A stretch of DNA of 64,000 nucleotides from Paenibacillus dokdonensis (lineage in GTDB: Bacteria > Bacillota > Bacilli > Paenibacillales > Paenibacillaceae): NCBI RefSeq assembly GCF_004916975.1, contig NZ_STGQ01000001.1, positions 3,775,674-3,839,673 on the forward strand. Direction: 5' to 3'. Made by a program: the position numbers and the translations under genes. Numbering within the stretch: position 1 is the first letter of the stretch; the number at the start of each line of letters is the position of its first letter. The notes beneath the pieces were generated by a model that had not been told where the DNA came from, made no database searches, and saw nothing but the letters and a program-made list of their open reading frames with translations. Shown piece after piece: positions 53,498 through 63,353 of the stretch.

Positions 53498-53557
53498 TTA
53501 GAGCACCTCCGTATACATTTGGATGAAATCCATACAGGGAGCACCGGGGCAGCATAC

Positions 53558-53587
53558 AAAAAAAGCCGCCCCGAAATGGAGCGGCTT
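53558..53587 (-). terminator. TPP riboswitch expression-platform terminator
   Basis: AAGCCGCTCC and GGGGCGGCTT arms with a short loop, then TTTTTTT on the minus strand, 60 bases before tenA. Confidence 0.9.
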
Positions 53588-53635
53588 CGCCTAGTCATCA
53601 TGAAAAAAACATCAATCAGAAACATGTGAAGTCCG

Positions 53636-53725
53636 TCTCCACTTCCCTACGCCGGTATGATCCGGATCAGGTTCAAAGGGTCCAAGCATCCTTGTCTCAG
53701 CCGCTCTTAGCGCGGCTCCCCTAGT
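53636..53725 (-). ncRNA. TPP riboswitch (THI element)
   Basis: Minus-strand reading has the conserved parts of the thi box in order: AGGGGAGCC, GGCTGAGA, ACCCTTTGAACCTGATC, GGATCATACC, GCGTAGGGAA. A terminator hairpin with T run follows before tenA. Ligand-bound RNA is expected to terminate transcription of tenA-thiM-thiD-thiE when TPP is ample. Confidence 0.96.
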
Positions 53726-53807
53726 GGATTTCATATGAAGTTCGATTTCACGTTATACTTTAGCTTCGTTTATACATCTTGTCAAACCCATTCTCCATCA
53801 TGATCCA

Positions 53808-56150
53808 TCAGCTGATCTTCTTCCAATCATCCGAACCACTGCGGATTAAAACAGTAATGGCACTTTGGCTGTGGCCTAGCTCAATAAAACAATCCTGGTC
53901 CACATCCTTCGCTTCCCAATCATTCAGACGCACGATGTAACCGATTCTCTTCACATAGGCCGGGACAGTAAAAGAAGCAACGGCTCTGCCATTTTCCGTC
54001 CGTTCAAAATCAACCCGCTGTTCGCGGAGGCCGGTGCCCCATACCCACAGGTTCCAGCCGTCATATTTGCCGTCGGGACGCTCGTATTGCACCTCGACTC
54101 GTTTGGTTGGCCGCGGCACACCACCGACTTCTTCGAACAGCACCATCATCGACAATTCCGGTACGCTCACCTGTTCATCCACCAGAAAATCAAGCGCCTG
54201 GTTTCCGGCTTGCTCCTCATTCACCGCAATCTTCCATCCGGTTTTGGAGAAAGGGAGCTCCATCTTAATCTCATGATGGTTGGCATTATAGATCACAACG
54301 ATATTTTTCCAGACATCATCATTCGCAAAATCTTTCAGCATATATGCCACCGTGTTATCCTGACAGCGGAGTACCTCCAGATGCTTCTCTATCTGCTCCT
54401 TCGAAGTCATGCGGAATGCAGGATGTGTTTTTCGAAGATCGATCAAGCCGCGATAATAATCGAAGACGGGTTTAAATCTCCGCTTATTCTCCCATCGGAT
54501 CGCATTGACGAGATCACCGCTGCGGTAGCTGTTATGGTCGCCGTATTTCGTGCGCAGCAACTCATCGCCGGCCTGGATCATGGGAATGCCCTGCGAGGTG
54601 AGCACGATTCCATTAGCCAAAATAGCTCTCTTCACGGACTCGCTTTTCATCAAATAATCCCTGTCTACGCTTCGGTATGGCTCTGAATGCTTCACAGCTT
54701 CCTCCAGGCTTCCCCCGTTCGTCAGCTCACCATTCCGGATCTCCTCGAATCCTGCCTCATTGCGAAGACCCTGCGTGGTCAATACTTTATCCCACAGGTT
54801 TAGGTTATCGTGGACGGTTACATAATTTATCGTTTCCAGTGGGGAAGCGGTAAAATCATGCACCGCGCCTTTTACCCCTTCAAGAATTGCCGCTTCCATT
54901 TCGGGTTGACCTGTGGCAAAGCCTTTTCCTCCACCATCGCTATCCCCTTTGATGGCTCCTCTAAAATGATCATTGAATACGGCAAAGCCTTTATTCATTT
55001 GGCTGCCCTTCAACGTTTGCTGCTGCAGAGGCGTATCGCCTCCTGTCCATGGTTCACCATAGATTAAAATCGAAGGGTCTACCTCGCTGTGCAGCTCCCT
55101 GGCGACCTGGATAATCGTCTCGGTGTCGATCAATCCCATTAGATCAAATCGGAAGCCGTCGATGTGATATTCCTCAGCCCAGTACCGGACCGAGTCCAAA
55201 ATGTACTTCCGGACCATCGGCCGCTCCGTCGCCATTTCATTACCCACGCCGGAACCATTCGTCAGTCTGCCCTGAGCATCCCTACGGTAAAAATAGCCGG
55301 GTACAATCGCCTCAAAAGGCCCGTCTTCCACGCCAAAGGTGTGATTATAAACGACGTCCATAATGACGCGGATACCTTTACGGTGTAATGCCATGATCAT
55401 TTCCTTGAATTCAAGGATCCGTACTCCCGGAATTTGCGGATCGGTCGCATAGGATCCCTCAGGCACATTGAAATGCTGCGGGTCATATCCCCAGTTGTAC
55501 TTCGTTTCGGTCGAATCGGGATCATCCACAAGGAGCTCATTCACCGTTTTAAAATCAAATACCGGGAGCAGATGAACATGGGTCACACCAAGCTCCTGCA
55601 GATGATCGATACCCACCTTGTTTCCTTCCTTGTCCCGAAGGCCGGTTTCCGTAAAGGATTTAAATTTTCCATGATATTCAAATCCTGATTCCGTATCTGC
55701 CGAAAAATCCCGTACATGCAGCTCATACAGCACGGTATCCTGAAGTCCCTCTAACGGTGGCCGCTTTTCTCCCTCCCACCCTGGAGGACTCCAATACTGC
55801 AAATCAACAACAGCCGATCTGGCCCCGTTGGCGCTCACACCTTTGGAATAAGGGTCTGTTACATAACGAATACTGCCGTCCGGACCTTCTATTTTATACA
55901 TATAGTATCGACCGGCGAGATCTCCATAGAAACGTAGAAACCAGACACCGGCTTTCCAATTCTTCATGCCGATCTCCAGCCCGTCCGTATGAACAGTAAC
56001 CTCTCCTTGGGCATTATAGCTCCCCGCATCCTGATAGAGAGCCAGCGTTACTTTTACCGCGCCCGGAGCCCAAAGTTTAAAGATGCTTTCTGTTCTGGAA
56101 TAATTGCAGCCCAGATCACGGCCATCATAATAATCTGTTTTTTCATTCAT
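53808..56150 (-). CDS. pulA: Type I pullulanase
   Basis: Alpha-1,6-glucosidase of GH13 (780 residues) that debranches glycogen, pullulan or amylopectin. N-terminal CBM48-like beta domain (to about 115), then YELHVRDFS, the type I signature YNWGYDP, and the four GH13 regions: MDVVYNH, DGFRFDLMG (nucleophile Asp), YGEPWTGG (acid Glu), VTVHDN. A C-terminal beta domain follows. No signal peptide, so intracellular. The Shine-Dalgarno (GGTGGTG) is weak. It is not in a glycogen operon in this window. Confidence 0.95.
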   Translation of the reverse strand: MNEKTDYYDGRDLGCNYSRTESIFKLWAPGAVKVTLALYQDAGSYNAQGEVTVHTDGLEIGMKNWKAGVWFLRFYGDLAGRYYMYKIEGPDGSIRYVTDPYSKGVSANGARSAVVDLQYWSPPGWEGEKRPPLEGLQDTVLYELHVRDFSADTESGFEYHGKFKSFTETGLRDKEGNKVGIDHLQELGVTHVHLLPVFDFKTVNELLVDDPDSTETKYNWGYDPQHFNVPEGSYATDPQIPGVRILEFKEMIMALHRKGIRVIMDVVYNHTFGVEDGPFEAIVPGYFYRRDAQGRLTNGSGVGNEMATERPMVRKYILDSVRYWAEEYHIDGFRFDLMGLIDTETIIQVARELHSEVDPSILIYGEPWTGGDTPLQQQTLKGSQMNKGFAVFNDHFRGAIKGDSDGGGKGFATGQPEMEAAILEGVKGAVHDFTASPLETINYVTVHDNLNLWDKVLTTQGLRNEAGFEEIRNGELTNGGSLEEAVKHSEPYRSVDRDYLMKSESVKRAILANGIVLTSQGIPMIQAGDELLRTKYGDHNSYRSGDLVNAIRWENKRRFKPVFDYYRGLIDLRKTHPAFRMTSKEQIEKHLEVLRCQDNTVAYMLKDFANDDVWKNIVVIYNANHHEIKMELPFSKTGWKIAVNEEQAGNQALDFLVDEQVSVPELSMMVLFEEVGGVPRPTKRVEVQYERPDGKYDGWNLWVWGTGLREQRVDFERTENGRAVASFTVPAYVKRIGYIVRLNDWEAKDVDQDCFIELGHSQSAITVLIRSGSDDWKKIS

Positions 56151-56383
56151 GATTTATACACCACCATATAATTGACATTCGATGTATGCAAAATCGCCTT
56201 CAACACATCCTATGTGTCTTTGTTGCCATTTGCAAGGGTTTATATGCGTAATATCGGCCCAAATTCGAGCTAACTGAATAGCTTAGAGCATATTGGGCGA
56301 GCAGCAGTTGCACATAGATTCAAAAAAAATACATAATAGAGACAGAAAAACTAGTGCAGGCTGCCAGGTTGGGAGGAACGTTA

Positions 56384-56788
56384 ATGATTGAAAAAGCGGG
56401 CCGGAATGAAGTCAAACGCTTCATTCGCTTTGGCATTGTCGGCGTGATGAATACAGTGGTGGACTTTATCGTATTTTTCCTTATGCATTCCTTTCTCGGC
56501 AGCATAGCGGGTCAAATCGTTTCTTATGCGGCGGGAATGCTGAACAGCTATTTCTGGAACCGTCGCTGGACTTTCGGACAAAAACGAACACGCGACTATG
56601 TTCAGATGCTTCGTTTTACCGCTGTGAATGCGGCCATAGCCGCAGGGACAGCGCTCCTGCTGTATCTGCTGGAAGGCCATCTGCCGCTTGTGGCAGCCAA
56701 GCTCCTTGTCACAGCCGCAGGCGTTTTCATTAATTACTTCCTGAGCCGTGCATGGGTGTTCCGTCCACATAAAATTGAAGATCAATAG
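56384..56788 (+). CDS. GtrA-like membrane protein
   Basis: 134-residue protein with four predicted helices and the GtrA family signature (RFIRFGIVGVMNTVVDF, YAAGMLNSYFWNRRWTF, INYFLSRAWVF). GtrA proteins are thought to help flip lipid-linked sugars for cell-envelope glycosylation. GGGAGG precedes the ATG at 56384; a start 30 bases upstream is less likely. It stands alone, with no partner glycosyltransferase in the window. Confidence 0.9.
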   Translation: MIEKAGRNEVKRFIRFGIVGVMNTVVDFIVFFLMHSFLGSIAGQIVSYAAGMLNSYFWNRRWTFGQKRTRDYVQMLRFTAVNAAIAAGTALLLYLLEGHLPLVAAKLLVTAAGVFINYFLSRAWVFRPHKIEDQ

Positions 56789-56790
56789 AT

Positions 56791-56838
56791 AAAAAAATGG
56801 CGTGCCGGATGACTAAGTCATTCCAGCACGCCGTTTTT
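56791..56838. terminator. Bidirectional terminator between the GtrA-like gene and gcvH
   Basis: GGCGTGCCGGATGACT and AGTCATTCCAGCACGCC arms, flanked by A and T runs. Confidence 0.9.
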
Positions 56839-56849
56839 CCGCTCAGATA

Positions 56850-57242
56850 TTACTCTTCTAGGAACTTCTCATACTGCTCTGCACTCAGCAGTGTCGACAG
56901 ATGCTCATCCAGTTCTCCCTCGACTTCAATCTCTGCCATCCAACCGCCTTCATAAGGCTCGCTGTTAACGAGTTCAGGCTCATCATTCAAGTTTGAGTTG
57001 ATTTTCATGATTTGACCGCCAACAGGGCTGAACAGATCCGATACGGTTTTTACGGATTCAATCGTTCCGATCGTCTCCTCGGCTTTGACCTCTGTACCTT
57101 CATCCGGGAGCTCTACAAACACAATATCACCCAGCTGATGCTGTGCAAAATCGCTGATACCGATCCGCACGACGTTTCCGCTTACCTTTTCAACCCATTC
57201 ATGATCCTTGCTGTACCAACGGTTCTCTTTCACATTGCTCAT
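56850..57242 (-). CDS. gcvH: Glycine cleavage system H protein
   Basis: Lipoyl carrier that shuttles the aminomethyl group between the P, T and L proteins. 130 residues with the lipoylated Lys65 in ETIGTIESVKTVSD. Family start WYSKDHEWVEK. The ATG at 57242 (AAAGGAGA upstream) is preferred over a longer frame. It lies 59 bases after sdaAA on the same strand with no terminator in between, so it is probably the third gene of the glycine-riboswitch transcript sdaAB-sdaAA-gcvH, rather than part of the gcvT operon. Confidence 0.96.
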   Translation of the reverse strand: MSNVKENRWYSKDHEWVEKVSGNVVRIGISDFAQHQLGDIVFVELPDEGTEVKAEETIGTIESVKTVSDLFSPVGGQIMKINSNLNDEPELVNSEPYEGGWMAEIEVEGELDEHLSTLLSAEQYEKFLEE

Positions 57243-57301
57243 TCTTTTCAACTCTCCTTTGATTAGTGTAATCATCTATGACTAGTACTGTAGATGAGCC
57301 A

Positions 57302-58225
57302 TTAATTCATGTCTGACGGCGGCTGCTTGGCTTCTTTGGCTTTTCTGCGGCGCTGCTCCACCAATTCTTTTGTCAGCTTCCGCCCCGTAGGTGTTGCGGC
57401 CAAGCCGCCCTTGCCAGTTTCCCGGTGCTTGGTCGGCATGGCACTACCGACTTCCAGCATCACGCCGATGACCTCATCGGCGGGAATAACACTTCCCACG
57501 CCGGCCAGAGCCATATCGGCAGCCGCCAGCGCAGTAACTGCACCCAGGCCATTGCGCACTATGCAGGGTATTTCCACAAGCCCGGCTACCGGATCGCAGA
57601 TTAGGCCAAGGCAGTTTTTCAAGGCGAGACCCACAGCGTGCACCGCCTGCTGTGGTGATCCGCCTCTTAGCTCTACCATGGCCCCGGCCGCCATACCAAT
57701 CGCCGAACCAACCTCGGCCTGGCATCCACCTTCCGCTCCTGAGATGGAAGCGTTATTGGCGATCACAAATCCGATTGCACCGGCAGTGAATAAACCGTGA
57801 ACCAGCTTGTCGTCATCCCAGCCGAAACGTTCCTGTGTACTGACGAACACGCCAGGGATAATTCCGCATGACCCCGCCGTAGGCGTGGCTATGATTCTTC
57901 CCATAGAAGCGTTCACTTCGGAAACAGCAAGTGCGTAAGCCATCGCAGTGGCAGAAGGCCCACCAAGGCATGGCTCACCCTGCTGCATGTAATCCGCCAC
58001 CTTTTTAGCGTCTCCGCCCGTCAGTCCGCTTCGTGATTTCGTGTTGCCGGTCAGCCCCTTCTGAACGGCCTCCTTCATGACCTGGTAATAATCGGCCATC
58101 TGCCGGAATACCTCATCCACAGGGATATTGGTTTCCTTGGCCTGATCCTCCATCATCACTTCAGCAATTGTTTTGTTCTCCTTCAGGCAGATGTCTGCCA
58201 GCTGTTCCAGCGTTTCAAATCTCAT
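57302..58225 (-). CDS. sdaAA: L-serine dehydratase, iron-sulfur-dependent, alpha subunit
   Basis: Catalytic subunit that deaminates L-serine to pyruvate and ammonia. 307 residues. Iron-sulfur ligand and active-site segments: GEPCLGGPSATAMAYA, ATPTAGSCGIIPGVF, EGGCQAEVGSAIGMAAGA, NCLGLICDPVAGLVEIPCIVRN. AAAGGAG precedes the ATG. It is 7 bases after sdaAB. Together with the glycine cleavage system and serine hydroxymethyltransferase it would turn glycine into pyruvate. Confidence 0.96.
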   Translation of the reverse strand: MRFETLEQLADICLKENKTIAEVMMEDQAKETNIPVDEVFRQMADYYQVMKEAVQKGLTGNTKSRSGLTGGDAKKVADYMQQGEPCLGGPSATAMAYALAVSEVNASMGRIIATPTAGSCGIIPGVFVSTQERFGWDDDKLVHGLFTAGAIGFVIANNASISGAEGGCQAEVGSAIGMAAGAMVELRGGSPQQAVHAVGLALKNCLGLICDPVAGLVEIPCIVRNGLGAVTALAAADMALAGVGSVIPADEVIGVMLEVGSAMPTKHRETGKGGLAATPTGRKLTKELVEQRRRKAKEAKQPPSDMN

Positions 58226-58232
58226 CGGTCAA

Positions 58233-58907
58233 CTAGCTCCTTTGGGTTAAGTCTATCATCGTCACTTCCAAAATAAACGGCTGATTAATCATCTCTTTGA
58301 TGATGTTCTCCGCAGGAGCCGAATCCAGCTCAAATACCGTCATGGCTGCTCCGCTGCGTCCCTTGCGGTCCACATCCATATAACCGATGTTGATATCTTC
58401 CCGGCTGAGCAGAGCCGTCAGGTTGGCAAGCACTCCCTGGCTATCAGAGTGGGTGACGGCGATCGTTGGATACTCTCCGGTAATCTGTACATCAAAACCG
58501 TTCAGGGAGTAAACCGCAATCGTGCCGCCGCCGATGGAAGCTGCAACAATCTCTGCCTTATTCTCTCCCGCCCAAAGTGTAATTTTTACAGAGTTCGGGT
58601 GAGGTCCGTTGCCTTTTCCCTGCACCCATTCCATGCTCATGCCAGTCTTTTCTGCCTCGATATCCGCCTCCGGAATCCGTTCATCATCCGTATCAAAATT
58701 AAGTAATCCGGCCGTTAAAGCCAAATCCGTTCCATGTCCCCAATACGTCTCTGCAAAAGATCCGAACAACGTGATTTGCGCCTTCTCCGGCTGACAGCCG
58801 AGCAGCTGGCGAGCCACTCTTCCGATGCGCACGGCACCGGCAGTATGGGAACTAGAAGGCCCTACCATGGACGGACCAATGATGGAAAATACATTTTTGA
58901 ATCTCAA
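58233..58907 (-). CDS. sdaAB: L-serine dehydratase, iron-sulfur-dependent, beta subunit
   Basis: Partner of the alpha subunit. 224 residues. N-terminal catalytic-type segment IGPSMVGPSSSHTAGAVRIGRVA, and a C-terminal ACT domain (PTIAVTHSDSQGVLANLTALL) that may bind serine. The start codon is TTG at 58907 with AGGAG 11 bases upstream. It is first in the riboswitch-controlled transcript. Confidence 0.95.
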   Translation of the reverse strand: MRFKNVFSIIGPSMVGPSSSHTAGAVRIGRVARQLLGCQPEKAQITLFGSFAETYWGHGTDLALTAGLLNFDTDDERIPEADIEAEKTGMSMEWVQGKGNGPHPNSVKITLWAGENKAEIVAASIGGGTIAVYSLNGFDVQITGEYPTIAVTHSDSQGVLANLTALLSREDINIGYMDVDRKGRSGAAMTVFELDSAPAENIIKEMINQPFILEVTMIDLTQRS

Positions 58908-58969
58908 GGTCTTCCACGCTCCTGTATGGATATTGAAGTCAGGATATTGTTAAGTCTTCGCATGGCAGC

Positions 58970-59016
58970 AAAAAAAGGACAGCAAAAAAAGGTATGCAGC
59001 ACCTTTTCTCTGTCCC
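58970..59016 (-). terminator. Glycine riboswitch expression-platform terminator (sda)
   Basis: GGACAG (58977-58982) and CTGTCC (59010-59015) arms with an inner AAAGGT/ACCTTT hairpin, followed on the minus strand by a T run. An alternative, smaller hairpin (58983-59006) could form instead. Confidence 0.8.
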
Positions 59017-59195
59017 TTGTACCTGAGAGTTTAAACGGAAATTCAACGTTTCCGCGTTCCCCTTGGGTGGCTGACGCTCTCTCCAGAGCCGCGTCCGGCG
59101 ACGGTTCCTTGTACCTGAGAGATTAGCTGCCTGTATGTGCGTACCTGCAGCTTGCTCCTTCGGTGCCGCCCTTTCCAGGGCAGTCTCTCCCGTTC
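59008..59195 (-). ncRNA. Tandem glycine riboswitch upstream of sdaAB-sdaAA-gcvH
   Basis: Two glycine aptamers in series on the minus strand. The first (about 59100-59193) begins GGAGAGAC and has GCACCGAAGGAGCAAGC and ATCTCTCAGGTACAAGGA. The second (about 59010-59097) has TCTGGAGAGAGC, GCCACCCAAGGGGAA and ACTCTCAGGTACAAGGGACAG. The repeated CTCTCAGGTACAAGGA signature is diagnostic of the gcvT motif. An expression-platform hairpin follows. Confidence 0.95.
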
Positions 59196-59397
59196 GCTTT
59201 CATCCGCTAATATATGGAAATCCATGATATCCTGGAACCATTTACAATCCTATTCCCCTTTAGAATAAAGCAGAGCGAACAGCGGTGTCAATATAACACA
59301 ACCCCCATTTTGATGTTTCGCCGAAATCCCCTTTTCAAGATATATGTAAATATAATATTAGAAGACTCCGCTTCCTTATCCATCAGGAAATTCCCGC

Positions 59398-60234
59398 CTA
59401 TAGCTGCATGCCGCTGCGCATATATTCCATAGCTCCGAGAGCTACAATGCGTTTGTTGTCTTTTGCCGGAGCGATCAAGCAGTGGTTGAACATATCCGGC
59501 AGTGTATGTTTTTGGGCGGTTTCAAGCGCTTGCTCCATATAACCGGGATAAGTAGCCGTACTTCCACCGATCACGATTACATCCGGATTGAACAAATGTA
59601 TCACATTCGTCAAAGCCAGCCCGAAGTGAAAACCCGCCTCGGTCAGGAGCTTCTCTGTGCCTGAATCCTTGCTGCTTATCCGTTCGAGAAATTCCTCAAT
59701 ACCGCATCCTGCCTGCATCAAAATTCCGATGCCGCCTGCCAGGCTGTCCAAAGTTTTCGGCCCGTTTTCCGTTGATGTTACACAATACCCCAGTTCTCCG
59801 GCAAAGCCGTGCGCCCCTTTAAACATGCGTTCTTTCGAATAAACGCCCAGCGCAATGCCGGAACCTGCCATAATAACAGCAATCGTGTCCTTGTCCGTGT
59901 AATTAACGGTTTCCGCCACAGTAGCGGCTTTGACATCATTGATGAACCGGACCGGAAACCTTCCCCCGCCAAAATAATCTGTCGTTATGCCTGTCAATGA
60001 ACTGATATCCGAAAGCTTCACCCGGCTATCTCCCTCCACAAGACCCGGCACTGCCATACCAAGACCTTCAGGCACAAAAGGCAGACCCTCAAGGAAGGTG
60101 TCAATATCATGCTTCAGCTGCTCCCTGGGACAATCCAGCCCCGTCGATACTTTCTGTTCCACATGCTCCCCGTTCACCTGCGCATAAAGATACATTTTCG
60201 TACAACCGATATCGACACCGACCACTCTCTCCAC
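59398..60234 (-). CDS. ROK family sugar kinase or regulator-like protein lacking the zinc motif
   Basis: 278-residue actin-fold protein of the ROK type: DIGCTKMYLYA at the N-terminus, AVPGLVEGD, VIMAGSGIALG, and HGFAGELGY. The consensus GExGH is GELGY here, and the C-x-C-G-x-x-G-C zinc site that normally follows is absent. No helix-turn-helix is present, so a kinase for a glucose-like or N-acetyl amino sugar is likelier than a repressor. GTG start at 60234 behind GGGAGG. It lies between the two riboswitch operons but has no functional link to glycine that can be shown. Substrate unknown. Confidence 0.8.
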   Translation of the reverse strand: MERVVGVDIGCTKMYLYAQVNGEHVEQKVSTGLDCPREQLKHDIDTFLEGLPFVPEGLGMAVPGLVEGDSRVKLSDISSLTGITTDYFGGGRFPVRFINDVKAATVAETVNYTDKDTIAVIMAGSGIALGVYSKERMFKGAHGFAGELGYCVTSTENGPKTLDSLAGGIGILMQAGCGIEEFLERISSKDSGTEKLLTEAGFHFGLALTNVIHLFNPDVIVIGGSTATYPGYMEQALETAQKHTLPDMFNHCLIAPAKDNKRIVALGAMEYMRSGMQL

Positions 60235-60451
60235 GCTTGATCCCTCCCGGAATAAATAAATCGTGCTTGGATGACTCTATAAACATTGTACCGTGTCCAT
60301 TTAGAAATCAATACACTAAAATGGATGGAAATCCGTATTTTTACTTATACCTCCTCCTTGCCGCTGATCATGTCTCCCCTTATAATCTTGTTGACATTAC
60401 AGTGGCCTTTGAGTATTAATGATATTAAGACAATTCAATAGCGGATGAAGG

Positions 60452-60682
60452 TAATGGGAGAGATTACTGAACCTTAGTGACGCCGAAGGAGTAAGCCCTT
60501 GCAAGGGTGAATCTCTCAGGCAAAAGGACCATTATTGGACGCATCTCTGGAGAGAATTCTTAAGCGAAAGAATCACCCAAGGGGAAATTTGCTGGCCGGT
60601 GCAGGAATCGTATGAACGCCTTTTGTTATCCCTTTTTTTGCCCGGAATCAGCAAGGTAACTCTCAGGTACCAAGGACAGAGC
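60452..60682 (+). ncRNA. Tandem glycine riboswitch upstream of gcvT
   Basis: Two aptamers in series. The first (about 60455-60530) has GGGAGAGATT, GTGACGCCGAAGGAG and GTGAATCTCTCAGGCAAAAGGACC. The second (about 60540-60680) has CATCTCTGGAGAGAA, AATCACCCAAGGGGAAA and GTAACTCTCAGGTACCAAGGACAGA. The second aptamer has an unusually long side arm closed by TTGCTG/CAGCAA (60588-60593 and 60648-60653). It controls gcvT-gcvPA-gcvPB. Confidence 0.95.
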
Positions 60683-60736
60683 ATGAAGATCAGTATGCCA
60701 GAAAACGGCATGCTTGTTCTTCTGCCTGTCCTTTTT
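60673..60736 (+). terminator. Glycine riboswitch expression-platform terminator (gcv)
   Basis: GGACAG and CTGTCC arms enclosing a TATGCC/GGCATG hairpin, then TTTTT, so the 3' part of the second aptamer can be used in either structure. Confidence 0.75.
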
Positions 60737-60882
60737 GTGTTACGAAAAACGTCTACTGACATACTTTCGCAGAAGCATGGAGCATTTTTAGAGGTTGTTT
60801 TTCTTGCAATTACGAATTGTTCAGCTGGGTTGAAAACGTATTAATTCTATATTTTTCAAAAATAAAAAGAGAAGGTGATCTC

Positions 60883-62004
60883 GTGTCCGAGCTTAAACGA
60901 ACCCCGCTTTACCCTCTTTACGCCGAAATATCCGGAGTACGCTGCATCGATTTTGGCGGCTGGGAGCTGCCTGTCCAGTTCAGCGGTATTCATAAAGAGC
61001 ATGAGGCTGTCCGTGAAGCCGCCGGTTTATTCGATGTATCGCATATGGGCGAATTCATGGTGAGTGGTCCTCAGGCTGAAAGTTTTATTCAGCATGTGAC
61101 TGTCAATGATGTAACCACCCTTACCTCCGGACAGGCGCAGTACAGCGCGATGTGTTATCCGGATGGCGGCGTGGTCGATGATCTGCTGGTTTACAAGCTG
61201 GGCGGGCAGTCTTACATGCTGGTCGTGAATGCATCGAACCTGGATAAGGACTGGGAATGGCTGCAGCAGCATCTTATGGATGGAGTTCAGATGACGAATG
61301 AGTCTGATGGAACAGCTCTCCTTGCACTTCAGGGACCCAAAGCAGAGGAGATTCTCGCTCCGCTCGTTGATACGGATCTTACTCAGCTCGGGGCATTTCA
61401 CTTCCTGCAGCAAGTCCCCCTCCTCGGCGCATCAGTACTCATCTCACGCACCGGTTATACCGGTGAAGATGGCTTTGAGATTTATCTGCCTGCTGGAGAT
61501 GCTCCCGCTGTATGGAAGGGACTGCTTGAACACGGTGAAGCCCATGGTCTTCTTCCTGCTGGACTCGGTGCCCGCGACACGCTCCGTTTTGAAGCCAAGC
61601 TGCCTCTTTACGGACAAGAGCTGTCCCGAGATATTTCCCCGCTGGAAGGCGGCATCGGTTTTTTCGTGAAACTGAACCAGGCCGATGATTTTATTGGCAA
61701 AGAGACCCTTCGGCAGCAAAAAAATGATGGTGTACCACGTAAATTGGTTGGGATCGAAATGATCGATCGGGGAATCCCGCGCTCGCATTATCCGGTATAC
61801 TCCGGTGACACGCAGATAGGTGAAATTACTACAGGAACGCAGTCTCCCACGCTAAAGCGAAATCTGGGGCTTGCTCTGATTGAGAGTGGTCATGCCGCAA
61901 TCGGCACACAGGTTGAAGTGGATGTCCGCGGCAAACGACTGAAAGCTGAAGTTGTAAGTGTTCCCTTTTATAAAAGAGCCCAAAAAGGAGCTGACTCCAA
62001 GTGA
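60883..62004 (+). CDS. gcvT: Glycine cleavage system aminomethyltransferase (T protein)
   Basis: Transfers the methylene group from the H-protein aminomethyl adduct to tetrahydrofolate, releasing ammonia. 373 residues. N-terminal [28 protein letters not shown], then [19 protein letters not shown] and [21 protein letters not shown]. The GTG at 60883 follows AAGGTGA, and a longer frame starting upstream is rejected. It ends in a 4-base overlap with gcvPA. Confidence 0.96.
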   Translation: MSELKRTPLYPLYAEISGVRCIDFGGWELPVQFSGIHKEHEAVREAAGLFDVSHMGEFMVSGPQAESFIQHVTVNDVTTLTSGQAQYSAMCYPDGGVVDDLLVYKLGGQSYMLVVNASNLDKDWEWLQQHLMDGVQMTNESDGTALLALQGPKAEEILAPLVDTDLTQLGAFHFLQQVPLLGASVLISRTGYTGEDGFEIYLPAGDAPAVWKGLLEHGEAHGLLPAGLGARDTLRFEAKLPLYGQELSRDISPLEGGIGFFVKLNQADDFIGKETLRQQKNDGVPRKLVGIEMIDRGIPRSHYPVYSGDTQIGEITTGTQSPTLKRNLGLALIESGHAAIGTQVEVDVRGKRLKAEVVSVPFYKRAQKGADSK

Positions 62005-63353
62005 AGCACCGTTATCTGCCTATGACCGAGCAGGATCAGCAGGATATGCTGAAAACCGTCGGAGTGAACTCTATTGAAGAGCTGTTTAAAGATATTCCTG
62101 AAGAAATCCGTTTTAAGGGCGAACTGCCTGTCTCCAAAGGTTTGGACGAATATGCCCTCACCAGCCATCTATCCGCACTAGCCGCCAAAAACGCCAATAC
62201 CGACCAGTACCCAAGCTTCCTTGGTGCCGGCCTGTATGACCATCATGTTCCCTCAGTGATTAACCATGTCGTATCGAGATCCGAATTCTACACTGCTTAT
62301 ACGCCCTATCAGCCTGAAGTCAGCCAAGGCGAGCTGCAGGCCATTTTTGAATTTCAATCTTATATTTGTGAGCTGACAGGTATGGCTGTAGCCAACGCCA
62401 GTATGTATGACGGTGCAACCGCTCTTGCTGAAGCTGGTTCGCTGGCAAGTGCCGCCACCAAGCGCAGCAAGCTCGTGGTTTCCACCGCAGTTCATCCGGA
62501 ATCGAGGCAGGTGCTTCTCACCTATGCGCATGGTCTTGGTCTTGAAATCATTGAGGTGGGCACGAAAAATGGCGTGACGGATATGGATGAGCTTGCGAAG
62601 GCTATTGCTGATGACACCGCAGCCGTTCTGGTGCAAAATCCTAACTTCTTCGGCTCGATCGAGGATCTCACTTCCATCGGTGAACTGGTGCATGCTCAAA
62701 AAGGCCTGATGATCGTAAGTACGAATCCAATATCTCTCGGACTTCTGGAAGCCCCCGGCAAGCTCGGCGCAGACATCGTCGTCGGAGACGCACAGCCGCT
62801 TGGTATTTCTTCCTCTCTCGGCGGTCCGACATGCGGATTCTTCGCTGTTTCGAAGGATCATATGCGCAGAATGCCAGGCCGCATTGTAGGCCAGACGGTC
62901 GACCGAAACGGCAAGCGTGGCTTTGTGCTGACGCTGCAGGCCCGTGAACAGCATATCCGCCGTGAGAAGGCGACCTCGAACATCTGCTCAAACCAGGCGC
63001 TGCTTGCGCTCTGCGCTTCCGTATACATGTCTGTAATGGGCAAGCAGGGCATGATCGAGGTCAGCCAGTTGAATCTGCAGAAAAGCCATTACGCCGCAAA
63101 GCGCCTTGCAGATGTGCCAGGAGTGACAATGCCGTTTACATCCCCTTACTTCAACGAGTTTGTTGTTAAACTGCCTGATGGCATTTCCGCTTCCGCAGTA
63201 AATTCCAAACTGCTGGAAGAAGGCTTCCTCGGTGGCTATGACCTGGGCCACTCTTATCCGGAGCTTGAAGGCCATATGCTGATTGCTGTCACGGAACGCA
63301 GAACCAAGGAACAGATAGACCAATTCACATCACGGCTGGAGGGCTGTTTATGA
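62001..63353 (+). CDS. gcvPA: Glycine dehydrogenase (decarboxylating) subunit 1
   Basis: N-terminal half of the split P protein, which decarboxylates glycine and loads the aminomethyl group on GcvH. 450 residues. Begins [19 protein letters not shown], and has [53 protein letters not shown] and [24 protein letters not shown] start overlapping the gcvT stop (GTGA), and stop overlapping the gcvPB start (ATGA), so translation of the three is coupled. Confidence 0.96.
   Translation: MKHRYLPMTEQDQQDMLKTVGVNSIEELFKDIPEEIRFKGELPVSKGLDEYALTSHLSALAAKNANTDQYPSFLGAGLYDHHVPSVINHVVSRSEFYTAYTPYQPEVSQGELQAIFEFQSYICELTGMAVANASMYDGATALAEAGSLASAATKRSKLVVSTAVHPESRQVLLTYAHGLGLEIIEVGTKNGVTDMDELAKAIADDTAAVLVQNPNFFGSIEDLTSIGELVHAQKGLMIVSTNPISLGLLEAPGKLGADIVVGDAQPLGISSSLGGPTCGFFAVSKDHMRRMPGRIVGQTVDRNGKRGFVLTLQAREQHIRREKATSNICSNQALLALCASVYMSVMGKQGMIEVSQLNLQKSHYAAKRLADVPGVTMPFTSPYFNEFVVKLPDGISASAVNSKLLEEGFLGGYDLGHSYPELEGHMLIAVTERRTKEQIDQFTSRLEGCL

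Noticed and set aside
58734-59126. 130-codon plus-strand frame across sdaAB and the riboswitch
   Set aside because: It is antisense to the sdaAB start and the aptamer and has no protein-like features.
60599-60844. 81-codon frame in the gcv leader
   Set aside because: It runs through the second glycine aptamer and its terminator, whose conserved bases explain the sequence better than coding.
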